47,170 nt of DNA, from contig JAQCNF010000113.1 in NCBI GenBank assembly GCA_028275165.1, forward strand, positions 1 to 47,170, read 5' to 3'. Every line of letters starts with the position of its first letter. Within the stretch, counting starts at the first letter, position 1. The notes under the pieces were generated by a model, which saw nothing but the letters and a program-made list of their open reading frames with translations, was not told the origin of the DNA and ran no database searches. The position numbers were made by a program, and so were the translations under genes. Of this stretch, positions 26,795 to 36,320 are shown piece after piece. Source of the DNA: Haloquadratum sp. (GTDB lineage: Archaea > Halobacteriota > Halobacteria > Halobacteriales > Haloferacaceae).

Positions 26795-28093
26795 ATGGCA
26801 GATAAAGAGACGACTCAGTCAGGATTTGAAACGCGCAGTCTCCATGCTGGGCAGTCACCGGACCCGGCGACTGGTTCGCGCGCACAACCACTGTATCAGA
26901 CAACATCGTATGAGTTTGAGGATGCCGAGGACGCCGCTGCACAGTTTGCGCTAGAGAAGCCGGGGTATATTTACACTCGATTAATGAATCCAACAGTCGC
27001 GACTCTCCAGGAACGACTTGCCTCGTTGGAGGGTGGCGTTGGAGCGGCTGCGACGGCCTCTGGGATGGCCGCACTTGATTTAGCAACATTCTTGCTTGCC
27101 TCAGCTGGTGATAATATCGTTACCGCATCATCACTGTACGGCGGGACGTATACCTATTTCACGCATACTGTTGAGCGGCGTGGGGTTACGACGCGTTTTG
27201 TCAACACCATGGATTACGATGGGTATGCTGAAGCGATTGATGAGAATACAGCGTATGTTCATATCGAGACGATTGGAAATCCAGCACTCGTCACCCCCGA
27301 TATCCAGCAGATTGCAGACATCGCACACGAGCACAATACGCCGCTATTTGTCGACAACACTTTTGCGACGCCGTATCTCTGTCGACCAATTGAGCATGGG
27401 GCTGACTTGATCTGGGACTCAACGACGAAATGGATTCACGGTGCCGGAACAACTGTTGGCGGTGTCTTGATTGATGGGGGGAGTTTCCCGTGGGGAGAGC
27501 ACGCTGAAAAGTATCCAGAGATTGGCGCGTCAAATCCTGCATATCACGGAGTCAATTTCTCCGAGCGGTTTGGCGAGGCAGCACTCACGTATGCAGCAAT
27601 CGCCCGCGGGCTTCGTGACCTGGGGAGTGCCCAGTCACCGTTCGATGCGTGGAACACGCTCGAGAAGCTCGAATCACTCCCAATGCGGATGGAACAGCAC
27701 TGTGATAACGCGCTGGTCGTGGCAGAATTCCTTGAGGACCATTCCGCAGTTTCGTGGGTCAACTACCCAGGACTGCCTGATCACGAAACTCACGCTGAGG
27801 CAAGCGAGTATCTTGAGGGTGGCTATGGTGGAATGATTGCATTTGGGCTCCGAGCAGGATATGAAGCCGCACGTGACACTGTCGACAATGTCGAGTTAGC
27901 GTCACTGTTGGCGAACGTTGGTGATGCAAAGACCCTCGTTATCCACCCAGCATCAACCACACATCAACAGCTTACCGAAGAGGAACAGGCAGCCGCTGGT
28001 GTCACGCCGGACATGATTCGACTCTCAGTCGGCATCGAGAGTGTTGATGATATAATTGCAGACTTGTCACAGGCAATCGATGCAGCAACCTGA
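26795..28093 (+). CDS. metY: O-acetylhomoserine sulfhydrylase (aminocarboxypropyltransferase)
   Basis: A PLP enzyme of the Cys/Met metabolism family, adding sulfide or a thiol to O-acetylhomoserine to make homocysteine. The 432-residue protein begins with GFETRSLHAGQSPDPATGSRAQPLYQTTSYEF, has YTRLMNPT, ATASGMAA, ETIGNPA and the PLP Lys212 in DSTTKWIHGAGTT. The length (over 420) and the insert after PLP-Lys (GGSFPWGEHAEKYPEI) favour the MetY branch over the shorter MetB/MetC. It stands alone downstream of the hem operon. Confidence 0.92.
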   Translation: MADKETTQSGFETRSLHAGQSPDPATGSRAQPLYQTTSYEFEDAEDAAAQFALEKPGYIYTRLMNPTVATLQERLASLEGGVGAAATASGMAALDLATFLLASAGDNIVTASSLYGGTYTYFTHTVERRGVTTRFVNTMDYDGYAEAIDENTAYVHIETIGNPALVTPDIQQIADIAHEHNTPLFVDNTFATPYLCRPIEHGADLIWDSTTKWIHGAGTTVGGVLIDGGSFPWGEHAEKYPEIGASNPAYHGVNFSERFGEAALTYAAIARGLRDLGSAQSPFDAWNTLEKLESLPMRMEQHCDNALVVAEFLEDHSAVSWVNYPGLPDHETHAEASEYLEGGYGGMIAFGLRAGYEAARDTVDNVELASLLANVGDAKTLVIHPASTTHQQLTEEEQAAAGVTPDMIRLSVGIESVDDIIADLSQAIDAAT

Positions 28094-28638
28094 GACAGTT
28101 GTGAGCCCGCTACTCCATTCTTAAACGAGAACAGACGGAAATTCGACTGAGATTTAGATATCCACAGAGAGCACTGATGGGCTTAGCCACCGGATGAATC
28201 TGACACTGTGATTGACAGGCGACTGTACAGGGTGTATGCATGGGCATCTGGTAGTTGAGCTGGTGTTTGCCACGTGCGTCGACCGACATCAAAGAGCAAG
28301 CCGACCATGCTGACGATCGACAAACGATCAGCTTACTCGAATCCGTTTTGTGCAACGAGTATCGGATTTGTGTCAAAGCCACTGGTTGAGTGTCGTGCAA
28401 GCTTCAGTATCGAGTTTCACAGCCAACACCGAGTGAAATACCTCGGGGTCAGTTTAAATTCCCGAGACACTCGCCTTGCTTATCTGTAAAGAGATATGTG
28501 TGCCGTCACAATATATTATATGACACATATTTTCAGTGGCATCTGATCAGAGAGTATCGATACAGACACCGAGTGCACTAGAGAGCACTTATCAAAAAAG
28601 GAGTCCGTTTATTTGCAGGGCAGTCTAATTATCTACGT
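28094..28638. other. Spacer, no gene seen
   Basis: About 545 bases without a supported gene. A possible hairpin at 28309-28333 (GATCG-ACAAA-CGATC, extended by GCTG/AGC) is seen. The last 150 bases are AT-rich and presumably contain the promoter of the phosphate transporter. No family signature was found in the short frames. Confidence 0.45.
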
Positions 28639-29796
28639 GTGGTTGAGCTACTCTTTGCCGTTGGAATCTTTGTTTCCATATTCGTCGGATTTAATATTGG
28701 CGGCTCATCCACTGGAGTCGCCTTTGGTCCGGCAGTTGGAAGTGAGCTCGTTTCGAAACTAACAGCAGCTGGACTGATGACCAGTTTTGCCCTGTTGGGT
28801 GCTTGGACGGCAGGGCGGCAAGTCATTCAGACAATGGGTGGACAAATCGTCCCAGAGAGCTTGTTTACGTTAGCAGCCAGTGTTGCAGTATTGTTTTTTG
28901 TCGGCTTAGCGTTACTTATCTCGAATACATTTGGAGTCCCTGCTTCGACGTCGATGACGGCTGTCGGTGCAATTGCGGGGTTGGGCCTTGCGAGTAGGCA
29001 GCTCAATGAAGCGGTGATGCTTGAGATTGTTTCTTGGTGGATCGTTGCCCCGGTGCTTGCATTCTGGGTCTGTGCTGTGATTGGGCGATATCTCTATCCA
29101 TATCTTGACGCACGCCTGGCATTAGATCGGTCTCCTGGCCCACTTATCGAGATTACCCGACGGAGGGGGATACCCTGGCCACGTCTCGGTGCGAATACGA
29201 CACCTCGAGAGCTCGGAAGTGTGATCTTAGTCGTGATTATTGCCTGTTATATGGCTTATTCAGCAGGGGCCTCGAATGCGGCCAACGCTGTTGCTCCACT
29301 CGTCGGAAACGGCTCTGTTTCGATGAACGCTGGGATACTCGTCGCGGCAGGCGCAATTGGATTTGGCTCATTTACGATTGCACGGCGGACACTCGATACG
29401 GTCGGAAATGACCTGACTGAGTTGCCGATCCTGGCTGCGCTTGTGGTGGAAACAGTATCTGCGTCGCTCATCTCAATGCTATCGCTTCTCGGTATTCCAG
29501 CGAGCCTTGCTGTCTCAGCGACGATGTGTATTATCGGGTTAGGCTGGGGTCGTGCCACACGGACGGTCACAATCGGAGAGGCAATCGGTGGGACGTCACC
29601 CGAACTCTCTGTCGACGCGCTGACAGGACAAACCGAGGAGTCCGTGCCACAGGTTGGAGAGGAGGACATGAGTGAATTAGCAGAGGCTAATCTCTTCGAC
29701 CCGGGAACGACAGGTCGGGTTATTTTCTTCTGGTTACTGACCCCTTCTGTTTCGGCCGTTGCATCATATACACTGTTTAGCGTTGCCCCGATATGA
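28639..29796 (+). CDS. PiT family inorganic phosphate transporter
   Basis: A 385-residue membrane protein with about ten membrane segments. The duplicated PiT signature is visible: GFNIGGSSTGVAFGPAVGS near the N-terminus and GASNAANAVAPLVGNGS near residue 210, together with FGVPASTSMTAVGAI. PiT carriers take up phosphate with protons or sodium. The first repeat has GGSS in place of the usual ANDV/ANA residues. A hydrophilic loop near 315-360 faces the cytoplasm. The start is a GTG; no ATG is available nearby. Confidence 0.88.
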   Translation: MVELLFAVGIFVSIFVGFNIGGSSTGVAFGPAVGSELVSKLTAAGLMTSFALLGAWTAGRQVIQTMGGQIVPESLFTLAASVAVLFFVGLALLISNTFGVPASTSMTAVGAIAGLGLASRQLNEAVMLEIVSWWIVAPVLAFWVCAVIGRYLYPYLDARLALDRSPGPLIEITRRRGIPWPRLGANTTPRELGSVILVVIIACYMAYSAGASNAANAVAPLVGNGSVSMNAGILVAAGAIGFGSFTIARRTLDTVGNDLTELPILAALVVETVSASLISMLSLLGIPASLAVSATMCIIGLGWGRATRTVTIGEAIGGTSPELSVDALTGQTEESVPQVGEEDMSELAEANLFDPGTTGRVIFFWLLTPSVSAVASYTLFSVAPI

Positions 29797-29970
29797 GCAA
29801 GAGCCTGTGTAGTGCCTCTGTCCAGTGACTTGAGGCCGGAGGCTCCAGCCTGAATCACGCTGCATATGGCCAGGTGACGGTGATGTCACAGAGTATTATA
29901 CCCATGATAATTCGACATAGATACCGTCGAATCGACATTGAAAGACCGTTCAGATGCGGAAACAGCAAAC

Positions 29971-29976
29971 TCTATG
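29971..29976 (+). promoter_or_regulatory. TATA-like box of the ferredoxin gene
   Basis: TCTATG centred about 27 bases before the ATG at 30002; fits a leaderless transcript. Confidence 0.4.
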
Positions 29977-30001
29977 ACAGTGAAAGGCGTCTCTCTAATT
30001 G

Positions 30002-30391
30002 ATGCCAACCGTTGAATACCTCAACTACGAAGTCATTAATGACCACAGTTGGGACATGGACGATGAAGCGCTCTTTGAGAAGGCCGCAGATGCGGATCTT
30101 GGAAGTGAAGATTATGGCTCACTCGAAGTCAATCAAAGCGAGTATATTCTTGAGGCAGCCGAAGCACAAGGATATGACTGGCCATTCTCCTGTCGCGCTG
30201 GCGCCTGTGCAAACTGCGCTGCGATCGTCAAGGAGGGAGAGATTGATATGGACATGCAACAGATACTTTCAAACGAGGAAGTCAACGAGAAAGACGTTCG
30301 GCTGACCTGCATTGGGTCACCAGCGACTGACTCGATCAGGATCGTGTATAATGCCAAACATCTGGACTATCTCCAGAATCGAGTTATCTGA
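30002..30391 (+). CDS. fer: Halophilic 2Fe-2S ferredoxin
   Basis: Plant-type [2Fe-2S] ferredoxin carrying electrons, for example for 2-oxoacid oxidoreductases in haloarchaea. The 129-residue acidic protein has the cluster ligands Cys64, Cys69, Cys72 and Cys103 (CRAGACANC, then LTCIGSP). It also has the long acidic N-terminal insert ([20 protein letters not shown]) typical of haloarchaeal ferredoxins. The ATG at 30002 is preferred over the adjacent TTG. Confidence 0.96.
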   Translation: MPTVEYLNYEVINDHSWDMDDEALFEKAADADLGSEDYGSLEVNQSEYILEAAEAQGYDWPFSCRAGACANCAAIVKEGEIDMDMQQILSNEEVNEKDVRLTCIGSPATDSIRIVYNAKHLDYLQNRVI

Positions 30392-30473
30392 GTTTTTCAG
30401 TAACAGTCACAATCAAGCAGACGACTCTCGTCTTCATCTCAATTTTCGGCGGTAGTCGTCTCAGTGACAGACT

Positions 30474-31133
30474 CTATTTGAACACTTCCCACGCGTCAGC
30501 GGCTTCACTGGCGGCTTCGAGATGCGTGATTGCGCGGTGGGGGTCGTTCGTTTGAGTTGCCATTCGCGCGTGGTGGGTAATCGACTCAAGAAGTGCCTCA
30601 GCAGCTTCTGACCGTGTTCCACCGACTGCTGTTTCTGCTGCCGAGGCAGTGGTATCAGTTTGCTGTTGTGCGGGTGTTGGCTGTGGTTGATTGCGAGACT
30701 GCGGTTGTCGTTGTGCTTGTTGTTGAGCCTGTTGTTGCTGGGTCTGCTGGCGTGTTTGTTGCTCGGCCCTCGCGGGTGTCTCTGCAGACTGGGCTGGGGG
30801 GGTATCAGACGACGGATCAGCCTCAACAGCACCATTATCTATCGATGATGCAGATGCAGAGGCGGAGGCTGATTCGGTCGCTTCATCCTCGGTCGTCTCA
30901 GTCTCGGTTGCTGATTCTGCCTCTTGATTATCTTCATGTTGACAGTTTGGACAGAACTCTTGGCCATCATAGCGAAAAATAGGCGACCCACAGGTATCAC
31001 AGTGGGAGTTTGTCATCGTTGCTCCTTGCAGCAGCAACTCACTCATCCGCTGAGTCTCCTCACGCTTGGCCGAATCCTGTTCGTACTTTTTGCGAAGGCG
31101 TTCGCGCTCGGCCTCTTCGTCGAAGTTGCTCAC
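30474..31133 (-). CDS. Sjogren's syndrome/scleroderma autoantigen 1 family zinc-ribbon protein
   Basis: A 219-residue protein. The N-terminal 70 residues match the archaeal SSSCA1/UPF0148 family: a basic helix, then a zinc ribbon with Cys45, Cys48 (CDTCGSPIF) and Cys61, Cys64 (CPNC). Residues 75-170 are low-complexity: acidic Glu/Thr/Ser repeats, then a Gln-rich stretch (about 120-160). The C-terminus is a helical region (SEAAEALLESITHHARMA). The function is not established. The start is a GTG; the gene is divergent from mdh with 98 bases between them. Confidence 0.85.
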   Translation of the reverse strand: MSNFDEEAERERLRKKYEQDSAKREETQRMSELLLQGATMTNSHCDTCGSPIFRYDGQEFCPNCQHEDNQEAESATETETTEDEATESASASASASSIDNGAVEADPSSDTPPAQSAETPARAEQQTRQQTQQQQAQQQAQRQPQSRNQPQPTPAQQQTDTTASAAETAVGGTRSEAAEALLESITHHARMATQTNDPHRAITHLEAASEAADAWEVFK

Positions 31134-31231
31134 ACGAATCCCTTTGCCATTGATATCGAAAAATCCATCGGGAAGTCAGTGCGCGCACTTTCGAAGTTTT
31201 TAATCGATGTCCTGCACCCGTGGTACGTATA

Positions 31232-32146
31232 ATGACGAAAGTCAGCATTATTGGCGCGGCCGGGACAGTTGGGGCAGCGGCCGGATATAATCTTGCACTT
31301 CGCGACATCGTCGATGAACTCGTCTTTGTCGACATACCAGAGAAAGAGGATGAGACAGTCGGACAGGCTGCGGACACAAACCATGGCGTGGCATACGAGT
31401 CAGACACGCGCGTCACTCAGGGGACATACGCTGAGACTGAAGATAGCGATGTCGTGGTAGTCACCGCGGGTATCCCACGAAGCCCCGGGCAGACGCGAAT
31501 CGATTTAGCGAGCGACAATGCCCCCATTATGGCAGATATTGAATCCTCAGTAGCTGAATATAACGATGACTTCGTCTCAATTACGACATCCAATCCAGTC
31601 GACTTGTTGAATCGACATCTGTATGAAGTCGGAGACCGTGACCGCCAGCACGTGATTGGCTTTGGTGGTCGTCTTGATTCCGCTCGATTTCGATACGTGC
31701 TGAGTGAGCGATTCGAGACCGGAACGCAAAATATTGAAGCGACCATCCTGGGCGAGCATGGAGATGCGCAGGTGCCAGTCTTCTCAAAAGTCCGCGTCGA
31801 TGGACGCGATCCCTCGTTTGAATCGGATGCACGTGAGGATATTTTAGACTCTCTGACCGCATCAGCTATGGATGTGATTGAGCGTAAAGGCGCAACGCAG
31901 TGGGGACCGGCAACCGGGGTCGCTGATATGGTCGAAGCGGTCCTCACCGATTCCAGAACTATACTCCCTGCCTCAATTGTCCTTGATGGTGAGTATGGAT
32001 ATCACGAAACTGCATTTGGGGTCCCAGTCAAACTTGGTGCAGATGGCGTCGAAACGGTCATTGAATGGGAACTTGACGCACACGAATCCGAACTCATGGA
32101 CGAGGCGGCTGAAAAACTAGCTGACCAGTATCAAAAAATCGAGTGA
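31232..32146 (+). CDS. mdh: Malate dehydrogenase
   Basis: NAD-dependent malate dehydrogenase of the LDH-like type studied in Haloarcula, acting in the citric acid cycle. The 304-residue acidic protein has the Rossmann loop [13 protein letters not shown], the substrate-loop arginines in [24 protein letters not shown], the [17 protein letters not shown] region, and the catalytic His in [16 protein letters not shown]. The ATG at 31232 gives the family's N-terminus ([11 protein letters not shown]), with a TTTTTAAT box about 30 bases upstream. Confidence 0.96.
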   Translation: MTKVSIIGAAGTVGAAAGYNLALRDIVDELVFVDIPEKEDETVGQAADTNHGVAYESDTRVTQGTYAETEDSDVVVVTAGIPRSPGQTRIDLASDNAPIMADIESSVAEYNDDFVSITTSNPVDLLNRHLYEVGDRDRQHVIGFGGRLDSARFRYVLSERFETGTQNIEATILGEHGDAQVPVFSKVRVDGRDPSFESDAREDILDSLTASAMDVIERKGATQWGPATGVADMVEAVLTDSRTILPASIVLDGEYGYHETAFGVPVKLGADGVETVIEWELDAHESELMDEAAEKLADQYQKIE

Positions 32147-32248
32147 TCAACAGACGGCGTGTGGGTACCGATATCACATAATGTCAGGTTAGTGATTCGA
32201 AAGCAGTACCCAACAACGTATTCAGCGTCCACGACCATTTATCAATAG

Positions 32249-33835
32249 ATGCAACAATCTGGACGACGCCTGCGGTTGGCGACACTGGTCGTCATTAGTC
32301 TGCTCAGTATCTCAGTAATTACCAGTGGCGTCGCAGTTGGGGTCCCTGCTGCACGAGTCGCAGTCTCTGATGCGACAGTCGCGCCTGCAACACCAACAGC
32401 CGGCGCTCCGACAACAGTGACGGCGACTGTTCGGTTATCAGGAGGGAGTACCTCTGCGGTGACACTTGACCGGGTCGAACTCGTTCGCTCAGATGATGAG
32501 ACAGTCGCCAGGGTGAGCGACCTCGGGTCGCTTTCGGCTGGTGAGACATTGACAGTTCCAGTCACGGCGACATTTGAGACGCCAGGTGAACACGACCTCC
32601 GTGTCGAGGCAACGGTGACCGATGCTGAAGATGATGAGGTGACTGTCACGCGGCCGGTCTCAGTTGTCATCGAGCGAGGGATGCCACAGGTTGCATTTGA
32701 TATTCCAAATGCGGTCGTTGGGGCAGATTCACCAGTCCAAGCAACAGTCTCGAATCCAACGAACGCCGCCATTCGCAATCTCTCAGTGATGATCAACGCT
32801 CCTGCAGAGGGTGAACGACGCATGCGCGAAATTCCTGTGTTAGCCGCTGGGGCGACGACGACACTGAATTTCTCTGTTCGACCACAAAGCACAGGCCAAC
32901 AGCAACTACGCGCTAGTGTGTCATATCTGACGCCCGCAGGAACAGCCGCACAAATGGAGCAGACACGGCCAATCCGTGTCGAACCACTGGCAAATGATGT
33001 CGGGATTCGAGTGAGCCGGTCCACAGGCGGTAATCAGAACGCCGGAGGGGGTGTCGCTGGTGGACTTGGTGGTATTCTCGGCGGGCAAAGTGACCTCCAA
33101 GATAGTGGTTCACAGACAGGTGGTAGCGAGCAGGGCGAAGTGGAGGTAACTGTCTCGAATTTCGGAAATGCGCCAATCAACTCGGTCGTCGTTATTCCAC
33201 AGACAGCGAATGGGACAGTAGTCGAAGAAATCGGCCGCATCGTTGTTGATGAGACACTGTCTCCGGGGACTGCATCCACGGTCACGATCGATACCGCACG
33301 AGCAGAGTTAATTGGGCAACTCCGCTTCGCCGCAGCGTATGAACTCGCTGGCGAGCGGCGAACCGTTGCTGCTGAGTTCAATCGTCGAGCTCCTGGTACG
33401 GTTGAGTTGACCGGCGTCAATCTATCGGTCGAGTCAGGTGAATCAATCAGCGTGCGGGGTAATCTCGGCAACACTGGTGGAAGTGAAATCTCTGGTGTAG
33501 TTGTTCAGGTGGCAAACACTGAGTATGTAACGCCTGTGTATCCGAAGCGGAGCTACTTCGTCGGGACAGTGGGGACGAGCGAGTTCGCGCCGATTGAACT
33601 GACAGCCTCAGCTGATCTGCAAAATGCAACAGAGGTCCCTGTTCGGATCAGCTATACTGTCGGCGCTAACCGCGTTGTCGATACAGCCAGGATTGCACTT
33701 CCCTCGGCAGGTGGGACAGAGAGAACCGATTCAGAGTCGGGAAGTGAGGGCCCTGTCAACGCAATCGGGGGTGTGCTGCTCGTCGGAGCAGTGATTGCAA
33801 TTGGTGTTGGATTTGTGATTGGACGTCGAGAATGA
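32249..33835 (+). CDS. Secreted, membrane-anchored CARDB/S-layer-like protein
   Basis: A 528-residue extracellular protein. An N-terminal signal or anchor segment (about 8-33) is followed by three or four immunoglobulin-like beta domains of CARDB/COG1361 style (TAGAPTTVTATV, LSAGETLTVPVTATFETPGEHDLRV, GESISVRGNLGNTGGSEISGVVV). A Gly/Asn/Gln-rich linker lies near 265-295. A C-terminal membrane helix (about 503-524) ends with basic residues, so it stays anchored outside. The stop overlaps the ABC ATPase start by four bases. It probably serves as the extracellular partner of the following transporter. Confidence 0.82.
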   Translation: MQQSGRRLRLATLVVISLLSISVITSGVAVGVPAARVAVSDATVAPATPTAGAPTTVTATVRLSGGSTSAVTLDRVELVRSDDETVARVSDLGSLSAGETLTVPVTATFETPGEHDLRVEATVTDAEDDEVTVTRPVSVVIERGMPQVAFDIPNAVVGADSPVQATVSNPTNAAIRNLSVMINAPAEGERRMREIPVLAAGATTTLNFSVRPQSTGQQQLRASVSYLTPAGTAAQMEQTRPIRVEPLANDVGIRVSRSTGGNQNAGGGVAGGLGGILGGQSDLQDSGSQTGGSEQGEVEVTVSNFGNAPINSVVVIPQTANGTVVEEIGRIVVDETLSPGTASTVTIDTARAELIGQLRFAAAYELAGERRTVAAEFNRRAPGTVELTGVNLSVESGESISVRGNLGNTGGSEISGVVVQVANTEYVTPVYPKRSYFVGTVGTSEFAPIELTASADLQNATEVPVRISYTVGANRVVDTARIALPSAGGTERTDSESGSEGPVNAIGGVLLVGAVIAIGVGFVIGRRE

Positions 33836-34533
33836 GTAAGCGTATTTTTGAGACGTCGACCGCCCAAGAAACTCCAATCGAATTAGATGAGGTGACGAAG
33901 TCGTATGCGAGCGGTATGGGACAGGTTATCGCACTTGATTCGGTCGATTTCCATGTCGATGCAGGCGAGGTCGTTGCCGTGATTGGCCCATCAGGGTCGG
34001 GGAAGTCAACGATGTTGAATATGTTAGGCCTACTCGATGAACCGACTGAGGGTCAGATTCTGCTCCACGGCGACCCTGCCACTGGGCTATCACCAGCAGA
34101 GAAAACCACTGCCCGACGTGAGACGATTGGCTTTGTATTTCAGGACTTTCACTTAATTCCGACACTTACTGCTGTTGGAAACGTCCGCCTGCCCACAGCA
34201 TTTCTTCCGGATGATGCAACTGCGCGTGCTGAGGATCTCCTCACGCGCGTTGGCCTTGGTGACCGGCTGCGTCACACGCCTGATGAACTGTCTGGCGGGC
34301 AAAAGCAACGAGTGGCGATTGCTCGATCACTCATTAACGAGCCAGATGTATTACTCGCAGACGAGCCAACAGGAAATCTGGATTCGGAGACGGGCGCAGC
34401 GGTACTGCAAGAGATTAGAGCAATCGCTGATGAGGGTGTTGGGGTAGTTGCGGTCACACACGATGACCTCGTCCGTGAGTACACTGATCGAACGGTTGAA
34501 CTGGTTGATGGTGTGCTGACGGATGCTACGTGA
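33832..34533 (+). CDS. ABC transporter ATP-binding protein (LolD/MacB type)
   Basis: A 233-residue ATPase with Walker A GPSGSGKST (52-60), a Q-loop in FVFQDFHLIPTLTA, signature LSGGQKQR (153-160), Walker B VLLADEPTGNLD (173-184) and the switch His210 in VTHDD. The GNLDSETG after Walker B is typical for LolD/MacB/FtsE-type proteins that drive membrane-bound extracytoplasmic work rather than small-molecule import. It overlaps the upstream CARDB gene by four bases and the permease by eleven, so all three are translated together. Confidence 0.93.
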   Translation: MSKRIFETSTAQETPIELDEVTKSYASGMGQVIALDSVDFHVDAGEVVAVIGPSGSGKSTMLNMLGLLDEPTEGQILLHGDPATGLSPAEKTTARRETIGFVFQDFHLIPTLTAVGNVRLPTAFLPDDATARAEDLLTRVGLGDRLRHTPDELSGGQKQRVAIARSLINEPDVLLADEPTGNLDSETGAAVLQEIRAIADEGVGVVAVTHDDLVREYTDRTVELVDGVLTDAT

Positions 34534-35665
34534 GACACTCGAGCGGCGGCTACCCGCTGCGGTCTTAGCTGGTCAGAACATCTCTCGTCAGCGTGCGCGA
34601 GCAGCGCTCGCAGCCCTTGGTATCGTTATTGGCGTCTTTGCAGTCGTCACACTCGGCACGCTTGGAACAGCACTTCAGGTCGCAGCAACGGCCGAGCTCG
34701 GAGGGTTAGGTAATCAGGTGATTATCAGCCCCGCAGAGGAAGCGACCATTGAGTCGCTCAACAGTCGAGATATCCAAGCAATTGAGCGTGCTGCGGCAGG
34801 GCGGGGGACAGTGATCCCATTGCAGACGACCGGTGCAACAGCAAGAAGCGGTGAGTCACAGACGGCAACTCAGGTATATGGGACGACGACGCCCAGAACA
34901 TTGTTTAATGCTGGTAACTCAATTCCCGAATTTCATCGTCAGGGTGCCATTGTAGGGGCCGAAGTGGCGAGTTCACTGGGTGTCCAACAGGGCTCACAGG
35001 TGCAGGTTGGACCGAACTCATATCGCGTTATTGCAATTCTGGAAACCGAAACAGGAATCTCTCCGATTCAAGGGAACTCTGCGATTATTCTTCCACCAAA
35101 TGCATTCACCACGAGCGGCTACTCACAGGTAGTCATCAAGGCAAATTCAGGGGGTGATGCCGCCGCAATCGCAACAGGTGTCCGGTCACGGCTGAACGCA
35201 CGCCAGAGTCGAGTGTCAGTCTTCTCACTGCAGAGTGTATTGACACAAATTGAGGAGTTCTTTGCTCTCCTGAATGGGTTTCTACTCGCAATCGCGAGTA
35301 TCTCGCTCGTCGTTGCGGGGGTCTCAATATTTAATATTATGTTGATGACAATCTCCGAGCGGCGTGGAGAAATTGGAGTATTGCGCGCGGTGGGAATTCA
35401 CCGCCAACAGGTGCTTCGGACGCTGGTGATTGAGTCTACACTGCTCGGGATCGCTGGAGGTCTTGTCGGCGCGGTTGGTGGGGTGATCACCGTCATTGCA
35501 ATCGGCATGAATACAGAGTTACCGCTCTCGGCGATATTCGTCCCAATGAATGCAGTGATTGTGTTTGTCGGATTCGGATTTGGGGTTGTAGTCGCTCTCG
35601 TCGGAGGCTTATATCCTGCCTACAAGGCGGCGTGGGAACCGCCAGTCGAATCATTGCGCGGATAG
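34523..35665 (+). CDS. ABC transporter permease (MacB/FtsX type)
   Basis: A 380-residue membrane protein of the MacB/FtsX type: one N-terminal membrane segment (about 27-48), a large extracellular MacB-core-like domain (50-240), and three C-terminal segments (about 248-275, 297-327, 337-363). The NIMLMTISERRGEIGVLRAVG coupling motif is clear and the end LYPAYKAAWEPPVESLRG is typical. In bacteria such proteins transmit force to extracytoplasmic partners or export lipoproteins and peptides. Its start lies inside the ATPase gene. Confidence 0.93.
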   Translation: MLRETLERRLPAAVLAGQNISRQRARAALAALGIVIGVFAVVTLGTLGTALQVAATAELGGLGNQVIISPAEEATIESLNSRDIQAIERAAAGRGTVIPLQTTGATARSGESQTATQVYGTTTPRTLFNAGNSIPEFHRQGAIVGAEVASSLGVQQGSQVQVGPNSYRVIAILETETGISPIQGNSAIILPPNAFTTSGYSQVVIKANSGGDAAAIATGVRSRLNARQSRVSVFSLQSVLTQIEEFFALLNGFLLAIASISLVVAGVSIFNIMLMTISERRGEIGVLRAVGIHRQQVLRTLVIESTLLGIAGGLVGAVGGVITVIAIGMNTELPLSAIFVPMNAVIVFVGFGFGVVVALVGGLYPAYKAAWEPPVESLRG

Positions 35666-35868
35666 TGATGTGGAGTGTAGTGTAGTGAGATCAAGTTGTT
35701 GAACTCCGCTGGTTTCGCGTTACTGGCAGTTCGAGACGAATATTTCAGGCTTGAATGGAACTCTCAGTTGAAGTTAGGTTTCTGTCATAGCGGGTTCGCC
35801 TTTCGAACCACGTGCTCCGAGAGAATTCCCTCACATCTTGCAGACGCGAGAAAACGTCGTCTGTAAGA

Positions 35869-35875
35869 GTTAAAT
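35869..35875 (+). promoter_or_regulatory. TATA-like box of the PPC-polC operon
   Basis: GTTAAAT centred about 27 bases before the ATG at 35899; supports that start and a leaderless transcript that also covers polC. Confidence 0.45.
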
Positions 35876-35898
35876 CCACGTCGTGCGAGATGAGGCAT

Positions 35899-36318
35899 AT
35901 GCATGTTCGTGAACTCTCGCCAAGTCGTGAATTTTTCTTGCGATTAGAGACGGGGCAAGATTGGCGTGGCGAGATTGAGGCTTTCGCAGAGGCTGAGGAG
36001 ATCGATGCAGCGTGGTTTCACGCGATGGGTGCGGTACAAGATGCCGAATTGCTGTTTTACGATCAGGATGAGAAATCGTACGAATCAATATTTTTTGATG
36101 AACCGTTAGAGATGGCAGCGTGCGTTGGCAATATTGGGTTTTTAGATGATGAGCGGTTTGCACACACTCATGCAGTGCTCTCTCGAGAAACTGGAGGGAC
36201 GTTGGCCGGGCACCTCAATTCTGCGACAGTCTTTGCAGGCGAAGCGCACCTGCGCGCATTTGAAACACCGCTCGTGCGATCGTTTGACGAAACGACCGAA
36301 CTCGACCTCTGGTTATAG
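35899..36318 (+). CDS. PPC (DUF296) domain protein
   Basis: A 139-residue protein formed of a single PPC/DUF296 domain, known in plants as part of AT-hook DNA-binding proteins and in prokaryotes as a trimeric stand-alone protein. The metal-site His residues are visible: His89 and His91 in FAHTHAVLS and His105 in GHLNSATVFAGEAHLRAFETP. No AT-hook is present. The ATG at 35899 follows a TATA-like box. The stop lies two bases before the polC GTG, so co-expression with the replicative polymerase is probable; the role is unknown. Confidence 0.85.
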   Translation: MHVRELSPSREFFLRLETGQDWRGEIEAFAEAEEIDAAWFHAMGAVQDAELLFYDQDEKSYESIFFDEPLEMAACVGNIGFLDDERFAHTHAVLSRETGGTLAGHLNSATVFAGEAHLRAFETPLVRSFDETTELDLWL

Positions 36319-36320
36319 AC

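Noticed and set aside
29256-29858. 200-codon frame opposite the phosphate transporter
   Set aside because: Antisense shadow without features; the plus strand has PiT signatures.
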